Origin: Tetmemena sp. SeJ-2015
Lineage: Eukaryota > Ciliophora > Spirotrichea > Sporadotrichida > Oxytrichidae
Length of the DNA stretch: 64,000 nucleotides
NCBI GenBank assembly: GCA_027382625.1
Contig: JAJKFJ010020673.1
Span: 156,637 to 220,636, forward strand
Direction: 5' to 3'
Numbering within the stretch: the stretch's first letter is position 1; each line of letters begins with the position of its first letter. The position numbers were made by a program, and so were the translations under genes. A model generated the notes under the pieces. It made no database searches. It was not told the origin of the DNA and saw nothing but the letters and a program-made list of their open reading frames with translations. This document shows positions 1 through 13,544 of the stretch, in pieces.

Positions 1-1594
1 GTAGTATTTCTAAGAACCTCCAACTGAGCCTCTATCATTTATTAGAAACAAGGCTTGGTCTTCTACTATTTCCTTATGCTGTAGATTGCTATTAATTTTT
101 GCTTATATTTGTAGAGCTCATCTCGCAACTCTTTGGCTTCTTCTTCGAATTTTTCAGTCTGAGTTTCAATCTACTCTGCAACTTTAGTCTTCCTCTTCAT
201 ATTTTCAAGCATCTAGACTTACACTGCTTCAATCGTAACATATGATAACTATAATAATTAGATCTAACTCTAATAATTGAATGTCTTCTCTAAGTGTCTT
301 AAACTCCTCATCAATCTCCTCTCTTTGCCTCTTCAGATTAATTTGGTTCACCTTCTCTTCAAAGACCTAATTCTTCAAGTCTATTAGATCTTGCTGAGTC
401 TTCTTCTTCAAAGCCAGAGTTTCTGCTAACTACTCTTAGAAGTTATCAATCTGGGCATTCATCAAGTCGAGAATGGGGTCTGAAATTCTCTATATGGCTG
501 AGGCTGGGTCTCTTGCCATATCAATAGAGTAGTTATTTATCCTGTCCATTTCCTCTCTCATTTTAGCAATTTGGTCTCTCAATTTCAAGTTAGTCTAGTT
601 CTAGCTGCCATCTAGCTCTATCAACTATTTTTGGAGCGACTCCGATCTGTTGAGTTCATCTTAGTAATCCCTCTTGGCTCTTTCGATGTAGATAGCTAAC
701 TTTTCTTTTTCTTGGCTCATTTGCTAGTTTGTCTTGCTTATATCTTTCTGCTCTGTGTGCAACTCAAAAGTTATTCTCTTCACCTTCTGATTGAACTTCC
801 CTCTGTCAAGATTGTCTGAAAATTTCTATAAGAGAGTAATATTTGATGTAGATTTCTCATAAGAGCTGACTTCATCTGTGTGTTTTTTATGCATCCTTTC
901 TGCAAACTTAAGCTTATCTTCAAGAGATGAGAAAATACGAATTATATGTCTATAAGGGTATTAAGATGTTTTGAGAGTCTTCCACTTGAGATTAAGTTCG
1001 AGCATCTCTGAGTCTAAGTGCTCTAGTTCTTCTGTCCTGACTTGCTGAATATCGTATTTCCTTATTTGATCATTCAAGTCCAATAATCTGGACTGCTTGT
1101 CTCTTAAGTATTCCGCTAACTTTGATTTGTCGTCTCTCTTCTTTAGGAAATGAGCAGAAGTTTATCATCATCCTCAGTTTAGTCTTCTTACAGATCATTC
1201 ACTTTATCGATACTTCTCCAGTTTAAATGCAGTACCCTGCTTTGCTCTTCTCTTCACTTGGTAAACATCTATGTTTTGACTCTTGCCTCCTCTAATTGCA
1301 GTGATCTCCTCCTTCCTCGCTTCTTTTAAGTCTGTCAAATCCATTTCATCGTACTAGCTGAACTCAGAGTCTCTCGTTCCATTGAAGTTCTGCAAATTAT
1401 AATAAATAGTAGTCGCTCATCTCGATGTAGTTTCTTATGGACTGTCCAGCCTTAGACTGGTCTCTTGCTTAGCTCAGAAACAAGTATTTCTTAAAAGCAT
1501 CAGCTGAGTACTATTCCTCAGACTCATAGACTATTTAAGTAACTTCCTCTGGCTTTGGCTTGGCTTTGTGAGCAATTTGTGATCCTCTTTCCAT
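1..1594 (-). CDS. Coiled-coil protein, N-terminal part (runs off the left edge)
   Basis: Read on the minus strand with UAA/UAG as Gln from the ATG at 1594 (MERGSQIAHKAKPKPEEV). After about 120 residues the product is almost entirely charged heptad-like helix, rich in E, K, Q and R, typical of cytoskeletal or ciliary coiled-coil proteins. No catalytic domain is visible. Phase changes near 1380-1440, 1140-1210 and 100-260 indicate introns or IESs; the one near 1200 opens with GTGAAT and could be a roughly 60-nt GT-AG intron, the others are unresolved. The gene is cut by the window edge, so its C-terminus is missing. The exact family is not recognisable. Confidence 0.7.
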
Positions 1595-1660
1595 TTATTT
1601 AATTTATTTTGAAATAATTTGCATTAAAGAACAATTGTGGTGAAGTAAATAAAGAAATTA

Positions 1661-2095
1661 TCATGATTACTGCTAAGTAGGGTCGGTTGTCTTGGTGTAC
1701 ATAAGTACTTGGCATCTTCCCCAAGTCATTTTGATTTTGAGAGAGTACTCCACTTACAAGTAAGGCCGTTCTGGGAAACTCTTGAGTGTGAGAATTCTTG
1801 CTCCTTTCTTCAGTTTTTCACAATGGTCTGCAATTCCTTCCACAAGTTATATTTAAATAAATTCATCAGGGAAGCAAATAGAGGATGCGTAGATTATGTC
1901 AGCATCACTCCAGTCCAGCTCAAGCATGTCTCCTCTTTTAATTTCAATTGGCACTATTCTCTCTTCAGGGAATCTTTCCTTCGCTTTCTTACTGTAATTA
2001 AAGTATATAATTTTGGTTTGTCTGCTCAGCCAAATTGAATAATCCCTCTAGGTATTCGATTCCAACACATTTCTTAAGTTAAAAAAGAATTATTG
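1661..2095 (-). CDS. DOT1-like SAM methyltransferase, C-terminal fragment
   Basis: The minus-strand frame gives KKCVGIEYLEGLFNLAEQ, a Rossmann strand with an acidic residue placed to bind the SAM ribose, then DWSDADIIYASSICFPDEF and KLKKGARILTLKSFPE, and ends with MTWGRCQVLMY before TGA at 1661. This order (SAM-binding acid, ADxxxxxxxCF, kLkxGxRIxTLK, SWG-like strand) is that of DOT1-type class I methyltransferases. The upstream half with the GxGxG SAM loop is absent: beyond 2095 the sequence turns into the oppositely oriented LRR block. This is best explained as a separate macronuclear-destined segment whose partner lies elsewhere. One phase change near 1990-2030 is unresolved. Substrate unknown. 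Confidence 0.65.
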
Positions 2096-2118
2096 CTTTC
2101 TCAATTTGATGTGTAAAT

Positions 2119-2128
2119 AATTTAACTG
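2119..2128 (+). other. Pointer AATTTAACTG, head of LRR block 2
   Basis: Exact 10-bp match to 14408-14417, with different flanking bases on both sides. It lies at the first codon of recognisable LRR sequence in this block and would leave one copy after joining. Confidence 0.8.
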
Positions 2129-4479
2129 TGCTAGATTTGAGTGGGAATAGGATATTTTCAGTAGAGAATGTTGACATCCTAAGTGAACTTCCAAACCTAG
2201 CAGAAGTTTATTTCAACGACAACCCCATCTGCGTTCACAAACAGTAACGCTAACTTTTCTTATAACTTTATTATATTATAAGAATCAATAATTATTTGCC
2301 AAAGTTAAATATATGCTAATTTAGAATAGTCTGAAAGATTTGGTGAAGGGAGCAGTGCCCTTTATTGAAGTGGTAAACAGGGAAGAAATAGTAGAAGCAG
2401 GTTTTAAATTCAAAGAAGAAATTTTCAAGTTGAAGCAAGAAATGATGAGTCAAACTCCTGCTGGCTAAGTTGGCACAGTCACCGGAGATAGAATAATTTA
2501 GGAGGCAGAGAGTGACCCAAACATCATCCTCTCTAACATTCATTATATAAGTCATTCTAAGAGACGATTCTGACTCTGACAAGGAAGAAAGTAAAAATCC
2601 TGGAGCCACAGACGCAAAGTAACTCAGCTATGGAGCAAGCAACCTTAATCAGATTTTCCAAAAGATGCAGAAGAGTTAGGCAAGGACTGATAAAGCCATA
2701 AATGACTTTGAGAAAAACTTCGGTCTGCGGTTATAGAAATTGAATGACGATTTGCAGGACATAGATGACCCATAGATTGATGCAGAATAGTTTGAAAAAT
2801 TCATAAGTGGGCAGTTCACTGAACTTAAGAAAAATTTCAGAGGGGTAGTGGACAATATCAGAACTAAAGACTACTCTTCATTTGTAAAGATTAATCAGGC
2901 CAAGGCTCAAGCTAACTAGAGTAGTGGAGCCTACATAAAGATGGAGCAAGAATTGTCTAAGCTCAAAGAGCAGATAAATAAGTGAAGCTTAAATTCTAGT
3001 TTAGTTTTTAGATGGAGAAGGCAGAGCAAGCAAAACAACTGTTTAATAACTTCTTCAGTGATGTAAAGTAGATGAGAAATCAAACAGAGCAGCAAATCAC
3101 TAAAACTTCTAATCAAAGGCAATATTCCCCAACAAAAGGTAGGGCAGCCTTGAAGATCAACTCTTAAGTAAAAGGACTAGTACTATGATGAGAATTAAAT
3201 TTAATCTCTCTTTATAAATGAGGAGGATTTGGATCTAGAGGACATAGACGACATAGATTCCCTCTATAAGACTTCTATGAGACTTAACAGCCGAAGAGAA
3301 AACTAAAGGAATCAATAAAAACTTGATAATTAGCAAGAGGCTGATGCAAGAAATTCAAGAGACTAAGGTGAAGATGATTATTATCTTAAATTATAATATA
3401 CTGACAACTCAAAACAAGATTTGGAAAAGAAAACTAGAGATGCGATAGCTGCTACAGCTTCAGCACATGTTCCTAAAATAGGATCTAAAACTAGCTCGAA
3501 GTGGAAAATGCCTGGTCTATTAGCTGGCTCAGCCCAAGCAACACAGTAAACAGTTAAAGCAATGATCAAAACACAAAAGAGAACAATAGAGCCAATTTAC
3601 CAAAGTCTTTACTCAAAGATCAAGGGGTTGGAGGCGTCAGTCAAAATTAAAGCGCCCTTGGAATGACAAGTGGAGTGGGCGAAATAGATGCTCTCAGAAA
3701 ATCATCTACATAACTTTAAAATGCTCTAAGAAGGAGTTCTTAGCAAAGAGAAGCTAGAGACTTATGAGAGTTTTAAATTCAGCATGCAATAAATCTTCAT
3801 CCCAATAAGTTAACAACACCAATAATATCTCTACAACAAGCATTGGATTTAATGAATTTCTCACTAGTAGAAGAAAATTCTTGGGATGAATAAACCTCAT
3901 TAGCTTTCTCATTAGAATGACATCATAAAGTAGATGCTTAACAAAGAGAGGGGAGAAAATTCAGTGATGACTAATACTTTCAGTTAGCGAAGTGGGAGCA
4001 CCTTCGGTGCATATCCTTCTTAAACTGCGAAACCCAAGGATAAAGATGACACTTTATCTCATACCTTACACTCTCAGACCTCAGTAAACTTTCCTCTCAA
4101 GAAAAGATAAACTCCTTTCATAATTTATACTATGAAACTCCGGGGTCAGTGAAAAAGACAAAGGTAACGCAAGAGCCTCGTAGTTAATTTAGTGACCTAT
4201 TCAAGTTTAGCATGCCTGAAGGTTCTAGCAAGCCCGAATAGAAGAAACCTCCAATCAATAAATAATCTCTAAATTAAAAAGAAGGTGGAGAAGGAATCAA
4301 AAATTCAAATCTTATTCAAGACGAGATAGATGTGGCAGCTGGAGTGAGTTTTGATTATCAAAAAGAGAAGCTAATTAGCGATAAGAAACTCCTCAAATTA
4401 GGTTTTATCGGAATAGAAAGTTCTTTCTTGATAAAACTGTTTGATGACTTTGACTTTGAAGCAGGCAGCATTATTTGAA
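2119..4479 (+). CDS. Scrambled LRR/coiled-coil gene, block 2 (C-terminal part)
   Basis: Begins inside an LRR (VLDLSGNRIFSVENVD, then LPNLAEVYFNDNPICVHK), followed by VNREEIVEAGFKFKEEIFK and a long coiled-coil, Q/N/S-rich tail ending at TGA 4477-4479. There is no start codon or LRR N-terminus upstream; the preceding DNA encodes the opposite strand. The block opens with the 10-bp word AATTTAACTG (2119-2128), also present at the end of the LRR block at 14408-14417. Joining there reads PNLTV-LDLSGN in frame, completing an LRR. Several short A+T-rich interruptions (about 2247-2320, 2985-3020, 3140-3185) look like introns or IESs. The role may be structural or ciliary scaffold, as for many ciliate LRR-coiled-coil proteins, but this is inference. 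Confidence 0.75.
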
Positions 4480-6158
4480 TCAGTCCCCTAGTAAAAATAA
4501 ATCTGTAATGCCTAAGAACCTATTTAATGCAGATTTCAAGCAAGATTATTTCAACTCATCAAAAACGAAACCTAAAATTAAAAATATATAGTTACAAGAA
4601 ACGCTGCTGTTAGGAAAGAATGATGAAACTTAATTGTTTACTAAAATGTATTTAACATATATTCTACTAGATATATAAGAAGTTTGTTTCTTGGTAGGGG
4701 AACTTTAATTTTACTTTATAATTGAGTTGTTATTGACTGCCATTTCAACTGCTTTGAGATCTATGATATCTAAATTATTATTTTTCAGATAAGGATATGA
4801 ATTGATTCCTTGCTGTTTTGCTGCTGTAAAAGAAAGAACTTTTGGATGCATCTTTCTCTTATTTGAGAAAAGAATACTTAAAGAATAAGATCTGATTTTT
4901 AGCCAGAGCCTCCTCCACAATATATTACCACTTCATATACAGTTAAGTGAGAAAATTGAGGGCCAAATCCAAAATTATATTTTTTTCACAGAGTTATGAA
5001 GATTGATTACCTCCCTTAATGATAAAGTCTCTAGCTTCTATAAGCAAAATAATTTAATCATGATTGAGAAACAACAATAATTTAAATTAAAAGTTAGATC
5101 AGAAAAATATATAATGAGATGGCAAGGAAGAGATATTTATAGTTGTTGATATATTTAATTCGAACTATATCTGGAATGAATTATAAATAACTGTGAGCTA
5201 TTTTTAAAATCATTTGTAAAATCATGGCCGAGAAAATGGTCCTTTATTTGCTAAAAAATATATCTCTCCATAAGTTATCAGCATCTTAATTTAGTGAATT
5301 TCTTGATGAATAATCTTAGATATTTGAAGTAGTTAGATTTTAAAAGTTGAGTTTAATGATTCAGATTAAAGTAGAATTATTTTATTTTAGTAGATTCCCT
5401 TCCTACATCATTCATGCAATTATTCGGAAAATAATATTTGCTTTTAATTCTTAAATATTAAAGTAGTTTATTTTAAAACTTAAAAACACTTATTTGTAGA
5501 CAAACTGATATATTTAATCAAGAGAGTCGATGCATTTAAAAAAAAGAAACCCATTCATAAATGATGAATTTCTTACAATGCTAAAATCTTTACAATATTA
5601 GTTTTATATCAATGAAAAATGAATGATGCAGGTAATTTGTGCTCGGATATTTACAATTAAGTTTTAATTACTCTCTTTGTGTATCAGTAAAGGGGAAGCA
5701 AAATGCTTAGAGAATAATTTGAAAGGAAGAGAGACTAAACTGGTTTACTAAACTTAACTAAAAATAGATCCCTTAGCCTGGCTTGTGTAAAGTTATATTT
5801 GGATCAATAATTGCTCATTTCCATCTATTTTAAGACTCATTTTTACTTAAATTAAAATTAGCTCAAAGCATCCTCAGAAAAATATGAAAAACTTCTTTTA
5901 ACAAAATTTATCTTGGTGTCCTTTGATATTCATCTTTTTCAAAGAAAAACTCTGCAAAAATGTAGTAATGGAATAAAGAGAAAACTAGATGAGAGTAATT
6001 TCTCTCTTTATATCTCAAGAAATCTATTCTCTAAAGATTTATTCGGGGAATTGACAAAGAAGATTTATGGAATGCATGATGAATTCTTTTTCTATACTTC
6101 TCAATTTTGGTATGAAAACTAACTCCATTGTGAATTTGATTAAGGATATAAATTGAAT
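4480..6158. other. A+T-rich stretch without a confident gene
   Basis: There are moderately long TGA-free frames on both strands, for example minus 4711-4930 and plus 5220-5510 and 5913-6350. Because only TGA terminates and the DNA is A+T-rich, these are expected by chance. The frame from 5913 encodes a neutral mixture without a recognisable motif and its end overlaps the minus-strand gene at 6159. It may be germline-limited spacer or degenerate coding DNA. No RNA gene was seen. Confidence 0.4.
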
Positions 6159-9100
6159 TCAATATATAAACATCTCCTAAGGAAGACACAACTTAGTGTC
6201 GAGCAAGAATCCATAATCCGGAATGCTTTCCAATATAGCCTGTACCTTCTTATTTTTATGCTTCGATTGCGAGGGTATGGAAGGTACGCCACTCTAACTG
6301 CTGTTAAGACTTTCAGCTTTATCTCGTCCAATTTAGTTATTCTATTCACTTGAGTGTGGTGCATTAGGGTTGTAGAGATTCATGTTCAGTCCAAACTTGG
6401 CAAAGGTGTCTTTAACAAAGTCTTAATTGTTCTAAGAACTCGCGACTGTCGTTTGGCTTCTGCTGAATCCTCCTAGTAGCTCATCATCCATCAAAAGGCT
6501 ATCTCCAACTCCATTTTATCTGTTAGCTTCTCCTTCGTCCTTAATTTCTTCTTGCTCTTCTTCCTCCTCGGAGTAATACTCATCCTCTTATCTGTTATTG
6601 GTATTTTCTCCACTCTTATCTATAAAAAAGTACTCCAAATAAATATATCCTCCCTTCTTTCTTGTTCCTCATCGTCTACATCATCAAATCGGTTATCTAA
6701 AATTATTATAGACCATTCAAAGAATTTATAAGATCTATATTTTCATCAATGAAGTCAATCGCCTTCTTTGCACTTCTCACTGTTTGAACCTCAACTGCAC
6801 TCGCCTCTGAATTTTTACTTTGAGCTTATTGGTTACTACTTATTCCCGAGCGAGCATCTGCTACATTAGACTTATTATCAGTCTGATTATTCTGAGCATG
6901 TTGACTATTACTTTGATTGATCTAATTCTCAACCACCTCTTTTGCATTCTGTTTGTTTTTGCTAACAGGAAGCTAAATCTTGTATTTCTTGACTATCTCC
7001 TCTCTGAAAATTAATCTTAAATAAAAGTTATAATTTAAATGTTAGTTCCGCTATCCCAAGCTAATTTGGAACCTTCTTTCACTGCTTCTTTAACCTGGCT
7101 CTCTAGAATTTTGCTGGGATCAACATTGGTTTTTTATGCTCCAAACTCAATCTTTTGATCATCTGGAAGCACATCAAACTTTAGTGAGAATAGAGCATCA
7201 TTATGAATCTTTTTGGGGGCTCCTTTTTATTTCACTATCACCTAGAAGCAAGGAGTAGGGTCTGTTAAAGAATTTATGCTCTCATATTCAGTTTTGATTA
7301 AAAAAGTAAGTTAATCAATGTTTGATACCTCTGTAAGGATCGAACTATGAAGAAGAGTTGAATTGACTCATTACATTAGAAGATTGCGAGGCCAGCTTTT
7401 TCTTCTCTAATTTTTTGGCTGCAATTGGATCGTATGGGTCTTTCAGAAAAATTAGCTAATGGGATTTACCAGCTGCGTCTTTAAAAACTGAAAGGCTCTG
7501 GGTTTATAATTTCCTCAAATTTATACTCTTAGTTTCACTTCTCGTTTCATCTAATTTTGATTGTAGAGAAAATACATTATAAATTTAGAACTCATTTCAA
7601 ATGCTTAGTTATTACCTTTTGGAATTTCTTCTCTGTACTTCAGTCAACTGAGTGCCTTTCAAGTATTGGTTTTGCAAAAATTTAATAAAAATTTGCTATT
7701 CTTAAATGACCATTTTGAATATACCTTATTGCAAATGGTGCTTCAATTACTAGCTAGAATTGTAGACATCAAATAGTGTATTTATCTTGTTAGGATCTTT
7801 AGTTTTTAGGTCTTCAGATACCTAAATTTACTACTGCTGCTAAATAAAGCCTTGCTCTTTCAAAACCTCAACAGTCTTAATATAAAAGAATGATATAACA
7901 ATCTTTGTAGTGTTCGTGGCTGAGGAATCTTCAAAATCGTCGAAGCCTTCATCTTCATCATTTAAATGTTCTTCTAATTGCACTTTTCTGTTAGTTTTAG
8001 GTTTGAGTAACTGGAGGAGGCTTCATCATATTCTTCGAAGTCATCCTCATCAATTTGTAAGGTCTCTGCTGCTTGCTCAAGTGATGTGACTTTTGGCTAG
8101 GTTGTATCTGGCGACACCTCTGCCTCCTCAAACTCATCAAAGCCATCTAAATCCTCTTCTTAACTTGCAATTTACACTTGATTGCTTGTATCATTTTCAA
8201 CTTTTTCCTCCTTGAAAGAGGTGGAGGCCCAATTACCTCCATTAGCCCAGCTCGGTTGATCATCATTTCCTTCCTCTGCGCCTTATACTTTCGTTTCTGC
8301 TTCTTCAAATTCATCGAACCCATCTTCTTCCTCTTATTCATATAATAATAAGCATTTGCATTGCTAGCAACAGCCTCGCTTTACATCTCTCCAAATCCTT
8401 ATGCCCATGAAGCTCCGTTGTTCGACTAGTTATCGCTATCATCCTCTTTAAAACAGATTGTTAAAATCAAATTATAAAATGGAAAATGGTTGCAAATAAT
8501 CTATTTATTAAGTTAGAAAATTTATATAAATAAATCTTATCAAGCCTCTTTGTTCTCTTCGTGTTGCCAGACTGCATTGAACCCTAAATCGGTCCCCTAA
8601 TGATTTTCTTAAGAGGGAATTTCTTATGCTTAATTATTTTAGTTTCAGCTTCTTCAAAGTCTTCAAATCCATCCTCATCCTCCTGCACCTCATTTGCATT
8701 TACAGGAGTCTATTTTTATACTGGATTTTCAACGGTCAAGTTAGAGCCAGGCTATAAAATAAATAGATCTATTGACTCTATGACTCTTCTTCATCATCTA
8801 TCTCTACCTCCTCTTCATCATAGTATTCTTCATATTCACTTTGCAAAGTTTCAGTTTTACCATCTGCTCTAGCAGAAGCTCTGTGGCTGGATTTTTTCTT
8901 CTGGCTAACAGTAGATTTTCTACTGCTTTATTGGGCTAAAACTGGTCTCAGTGCATCAATTGGAGGGACGGTGGCTGTTAATAAAGCCTTAAGTCATTTT
9001 TTATTTGGATTTATTTAAGTCTCTCGTCCAATCCTAATCCACGTTTATCATCTCAGAGTGAATATAAATTATCTGAACACAAAGAATATCAATTAGAATT

Positions 9101-11519
9101 AAGATTCAAATTGACAATAATATGATTTATAGTTAAAGAAATTTTATAATCTATTAGGTTTAATTTTAATTGATGAGTGAGGAATAGATGTCGGTTCATG
9201 CTCCTCTCTTTAGATATCATTAGAATTAGGTTGGGATGGAGCATCCATCTGTGCCCATTATAGTTTATTGCTTTCTTAATTGTCTTAATTTGGCTGTTCG
9301 AGTTACTGAGTAAATCCACTGGCCCAATCTGTTCCAAACCCATCGTCATCTTCATCTTCTTCATTTTATATCTAAGCTGCCTCATAAAATTCAAAATAAG
9401 GATTGCTTTTGTTAACTTAGGGAGCTTCTTCTTCATTCCTTGGAGCATTATTTTCAATTTAAATATCGGTTTCTCTAAGATTTTGACTTTAATCCTCATT
9501 CAGAATTTCTTTTTCTGGTTAGCTCATCTCATCACATTGTATTTATAATTCCTCTTGCTCTTAATTCTCTTAAATTATCTCCTCAGGTTAGGATAGGTTG
9601 ACTGTTTACTTCTCTTCAACAAATTGTTTAGAACTAATTCTAAAAATAGCTTTAAATAAAAAATCAGTTTCTTATTCAGATAAATCGAAATATTTTTATT
9701 TAAAGAATTGTATCTTTTTTCCTTAAGCATTACCTAAATTTCATAAGAATAATTAACTAATAACTTTTTAGTTAGCCTTTAATTGTGAAATAAAATCTAT
9801 AAATTATTTTAAAGATAAATAATTGTTCATTCGATTTAATTTATTAACTTGAATGATTTAGATCTAGATCTTCCTGAATTACAGGCTAAAGAACTTATTC
9901 TTGTGTGGCTATAATCTCATCATCAATTTATTGATTAGTTAATGTTGGCTAGATGTGCTTATCCTATATTTGAGAAGACACTTCACTTTCATAAAAGGCT
10001 TCAATTTGCTTAAAATCTTCTTATTCATCCTCATTTATGTTATCATCTTGGAACTCTTAATTTAACATTTAAGACTGTTGCTGTTTACTCTAGTCATAGT
10101 CTTAATTCTATTCACTCATTGCTAAATCCTCAGACTAGACTGCCTTCGCTTTTTCACTATCATTTTAATCTTTCTCATCCTCCTCCTATTGATTTTGCAA
10201 TTCTTAGCCTATCTCTTCAGTAATTTATTCTATCAAACTAGCAGAGAAACCATTTTCAGCCAATATTTATTCTACTGCTTCTTCTTATTGATACACTTCG
10301 ACACCGTCAACTTAGTTTTCTTCTTCTTCAGAACTTCTAGAATGAGAATCTCTTTGATTATTCTAATCATCAATACTTTATGTAGTATTTTCAGTTTGCT
10401 AAATTTCTATATCAACAACTTGTTGATTATTGCTTGCAATTTCATGTGGATGAGTATCAGGTTATGCAATTGCTGCTTCTTCATTTTAAGAAGTCAAATC
10501 ATTCTCATCTTATATACTCTTAATATCGTTTTATAGAACAGAAGCAGATGTGTTCTCTCGTAGTAAACTGATTTGGCTATCTTATTATAGCTACTCAATC
10601 TATTGAGAAATTTCAGCTTCATTTATAATTTAAGTAGGCAACTCATTCTCTGTTTTTTATTCTTCATTCTGTTAATCTTCAATTGCAGGGTTTAACACTT
10701 CTTGGTTCTATAAACTGGCATCTGTTTAATTTTCTGTTTGCTGTTCTATTACAAATTAAGATGCCCAATCAGGCTAATCCTAATTTTAATCTTCTTCTTC
10801 TTAATCTTATTCTTGATTCTCAAATTTCCAGAGCGTTTGTGAATTTTCTTATTCTTCGATGGAGAAAGGTTAATTTTGCTGTGAACTTTAATTTTGATGT
10901 TACCCTAATTATTCCTACTCAGCTCCAATCATTTCACTAACTTTTGCTGCATTTTCATGATCTGCTAAATTCTCAGTGATATCTTAAAGAGTGTTAGGCG
11001 TACTGGGATTAGCACAGCATTTTAAATATCTTTTTCCTCTAATGAATTTGCCTCCTCCTCTGATTATAAATTTGTATCTTTGATGGTCTCTGTATTTTAA
11101 ACTTCTGTAAATGCTGATTACACCCATGAGCTATCAGTTTATTAAACATGGTCCCAGTCTGCGCTTTCAGACTCATTAGACTCATTTTTATTTCCAAATG
11201 GATCATAAGCAGCCCAACTGTCCTCAGCAAGAGCTGACTTCATTTCCTCATTCACTCCTGTTTGCTTACTTGAATTTTCGATTTACTAGGGAGTATCAGG
11301 CAAGACATTAGGATTAGAACTAAGCTCTCCATTAAACCCAAAGCTAGGTTTTAAATCATTATCATTTTTAGTTTCATTTTGAGTCTCTGCTTCATTCTAA
11401 GTCTAATTAGCCCAAGATGCATCAGCCCATCCTCCTTCATTGAATTCATCAAAGCCATCATCACCTTCACTTTTCTGAGATTTTTTATCCTCCTCTGTTT
11501 GTCCGAAACTAGTCCACAT
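6159..11519 (-). CDS. Acidic low-complexity protein with DGFDEF/WA repeats
   Basis: Starts at ATG 11519 (MWTSFGQTEEDKKS) and ends at TGA 6161-6159 (CLPQEMFIYQ). The frame is rich in D, E, Q and N and repeats short modules: DGFDEFNEGGWADASWAN, DSWAAYDPFGNK, DGFDEFEEAE (several copies), KDPYDPIAAKKLEKKK. A more globular stretch at about 7060-7920 includes TKIVISFFYIKTVEVLKEQG and DALFSLKFDVLPDDQKIEFG. The C-terminus reads ILESIPDYGFLLDTKLCLP. DPF/FDEF-like short motifs recall clathrin-adaptor binding proteins such as aftiphilin, but that is only a suggestion. Several phase changes imply introns or IESs, notably around 7310, 8450-8540 and 9640-9870. No domain can be named with certainty. Confidence 0.6.
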
Positions 11520-11608
11520 TTGATTTTTTAATCTATAAATAATTCATTCACTATAATTATTTCAAATTCATGCTCCATATATAGCTGCTTTCATAATAAA
11601 TAATCAGC

Positions 11609-13237
11609 TCAAAATTTGCTAAAATTTTTGTTTCCTTGAATATGACCCTCCTCAATTTCAAAAGCATTTGAAGTTGGCTATATAAGTCGCTATGAATCAT
11701 ATCCGATGTTGTTGTTATTTCGATTTAATTAGGCTACTTCTGTTACATTTAGTTTTCTTGAGTCTTAAATATCATGGCTTGGATCTTAAGAGCTTCTAAA
11801 AAGAGCTTCAAAACTCAGTTTATCTTTGACAACGTTATCGTTTTATTAAGATTGTGAATTAAGCTAGGCTTTAAGTTTTGCATTTAACTCCTTCTCAAAA
11901 CTAATCTTAGAAATAGAAAAAAAATATATATTATAGATTCTTGTGATACATGCCGAGAATTATAGCAACCAGGGATATTATACTGATCTGTCCTCCTAGT
12001 TTGGAGAGAGCTCCAAAGTATGAAGATGGCCGCACATAAATTGTCTCTGTGGGCTAATTTTAAAAGAATTTGTTAAAGCTAAAAATAAATATTAAGTTAT
12101 TTCCAGTCAGTTAATTATAGTTATAAGTAGGATCTCGAGCAGTGAAATTTAGAAAGCAAATTTATAAATCTTTTAAGAAAGTGGTTATCTAGACGTAAAC
12201 TAGATCATTACAAGACTAATCTATACATTCATTCATTCAGAGATACTATGCACGTGATAAGATGGATACATATTTGATACTTTATATGAATTAAAATCTT
12301 AAATTAAAGCTAAATGCCATCTACAGTGTATTTCCAAAAGCACATTACGATAAATAGGCTGTGAAATAAGTCCTCTACTTTTCGAATTTATCGTCAAGTT
12401 ACCAGAGGGAGTCAGTAGTTTTTAAAATTAAGGTTCCTATATTGATGACATGCTAGTTCTTGAATCTCATGGGTAGCGTTACAAAATCTGTCATCTGTAT
12501 TTTATTGCCATTGAAGAAGTAACTATCAGATTGAAAGAAAGTGTAGAAATTTTCAGTGTTAAATGCCGGATCAAAAGTAGTTAAGACATATTTTATGGAC
12601 TTAAATTAGATCATCTTAAGTTACAAAGCTGAGTATTCCTGAATATCTCTGGAGAGATTAAAACCGTATATGATTCAAATAATGTAGCTTATCATTGACT
12701 GCAGGTATTTATACCAGGATATCCTACTTCTTATCTATATATCATACATAAGCAGTACGATATCCAGATAAAACCGTAACAAAAGACTTATCAGTCATAT
12801 TACACTTTCATTAGAGATACAAATTAGTGATGGATAGAAATTATCACATGAAAGGCCGGAACTTCCTGCACTGTAATCTAGTTGCATGATTATAAGATAA
12901 TTTGATCATACAGAATTATTTATGATGTAGATTTGTACTCGTAAATTTTAAAACAGGTCTCTAAAGGTAATGTTGTATTGGCTGATATCTTTGAACTCAT
13001 ACTCTCTAGTGGTAGTACTTTCTTTCCTTTCTTTCACATCAGAGATTTAAAAATAGATTAAAGAAGCAGCTATGACAATTAGATACACAAGAGAAATTAG
13101 AGTAATGACGCCTCCTCCACTGAGGCTATTTCTCTCTTTCTCTTATAATATAATCCAGTTTCATGCTGCCCTATTGATAGTTCCCTGAAAAAGGAAGCTA
13201 CGCCTTCTTTTACAGCTTATCCTCTGATTTTACCCAT
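11609..13237 (-). CDS. Putative membrane protein
   Basis: Starts at ATG 13237 (MGKIRGQAVKEGVASFFREL). After about 45 residues there is a clear hydrophobic helix, GGGVITLISLVYLIVIAASL, then a hydrophilic region with KDISQYNITFRDLFQN and ENFYTFFQSDSYFFNGNKIQ, and a C-terminal tail with NRNNNNIGYDS before TGA at 11609. The layout (short N-terminal tail, one clear transmembrane helix, large soluble region) fits a single- or double-pass membrane protein. One phase shift precedes the helix near 13150 and others lie around 12700-12950, from IESs, introns or base errors. It is not recognised as a named family. Confidence 0.55.
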
Positions 13238-13544
13238 TTTGAAATTAATTTTAAAGGTATCTTCGATATTAATCATAATTAAGCATATTTTGAATAGGAA
13301 TTATGAAATTATTGAATTTTTAATATTAGAAATGTCCTAATTCAAGTCGTAAAACACACCACTGTTTCAATCTACTGGTTCAAATTTCAACAAAACTTAA
13401 TCCTCACTATACCCATTAACTTCAAAGAAAGAAGACACAGTAAACGGAGAAGAAAAGCAGCAGTTATAAATTAATTATATTTAATGCAATTCCTTGTCTA
13501 AAATTGTTATTATAATTGATGAAGCTTGGTTTTCAAATGTGCGA

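Noticed and set aside
1709..2038. Plus-strand 109-codon ORF
   Set aside because: It is antisense to the DOT1-like fragment, whose minus-strand translation shows family motifs; the plus frame has none.
5220..5510. 90-codon plus-strand TGA-free frame
   Set aside because: With one stop codon in A+T-rich DNA such frames are expected by chance; no motif or codon bias supports it.
7310..7620. Separate small genes within 6.2-11.5 kb
   Set aside because: Segments share strand, composition and repeated DGFDEF/DPF modules and fit one interrupted gene better.
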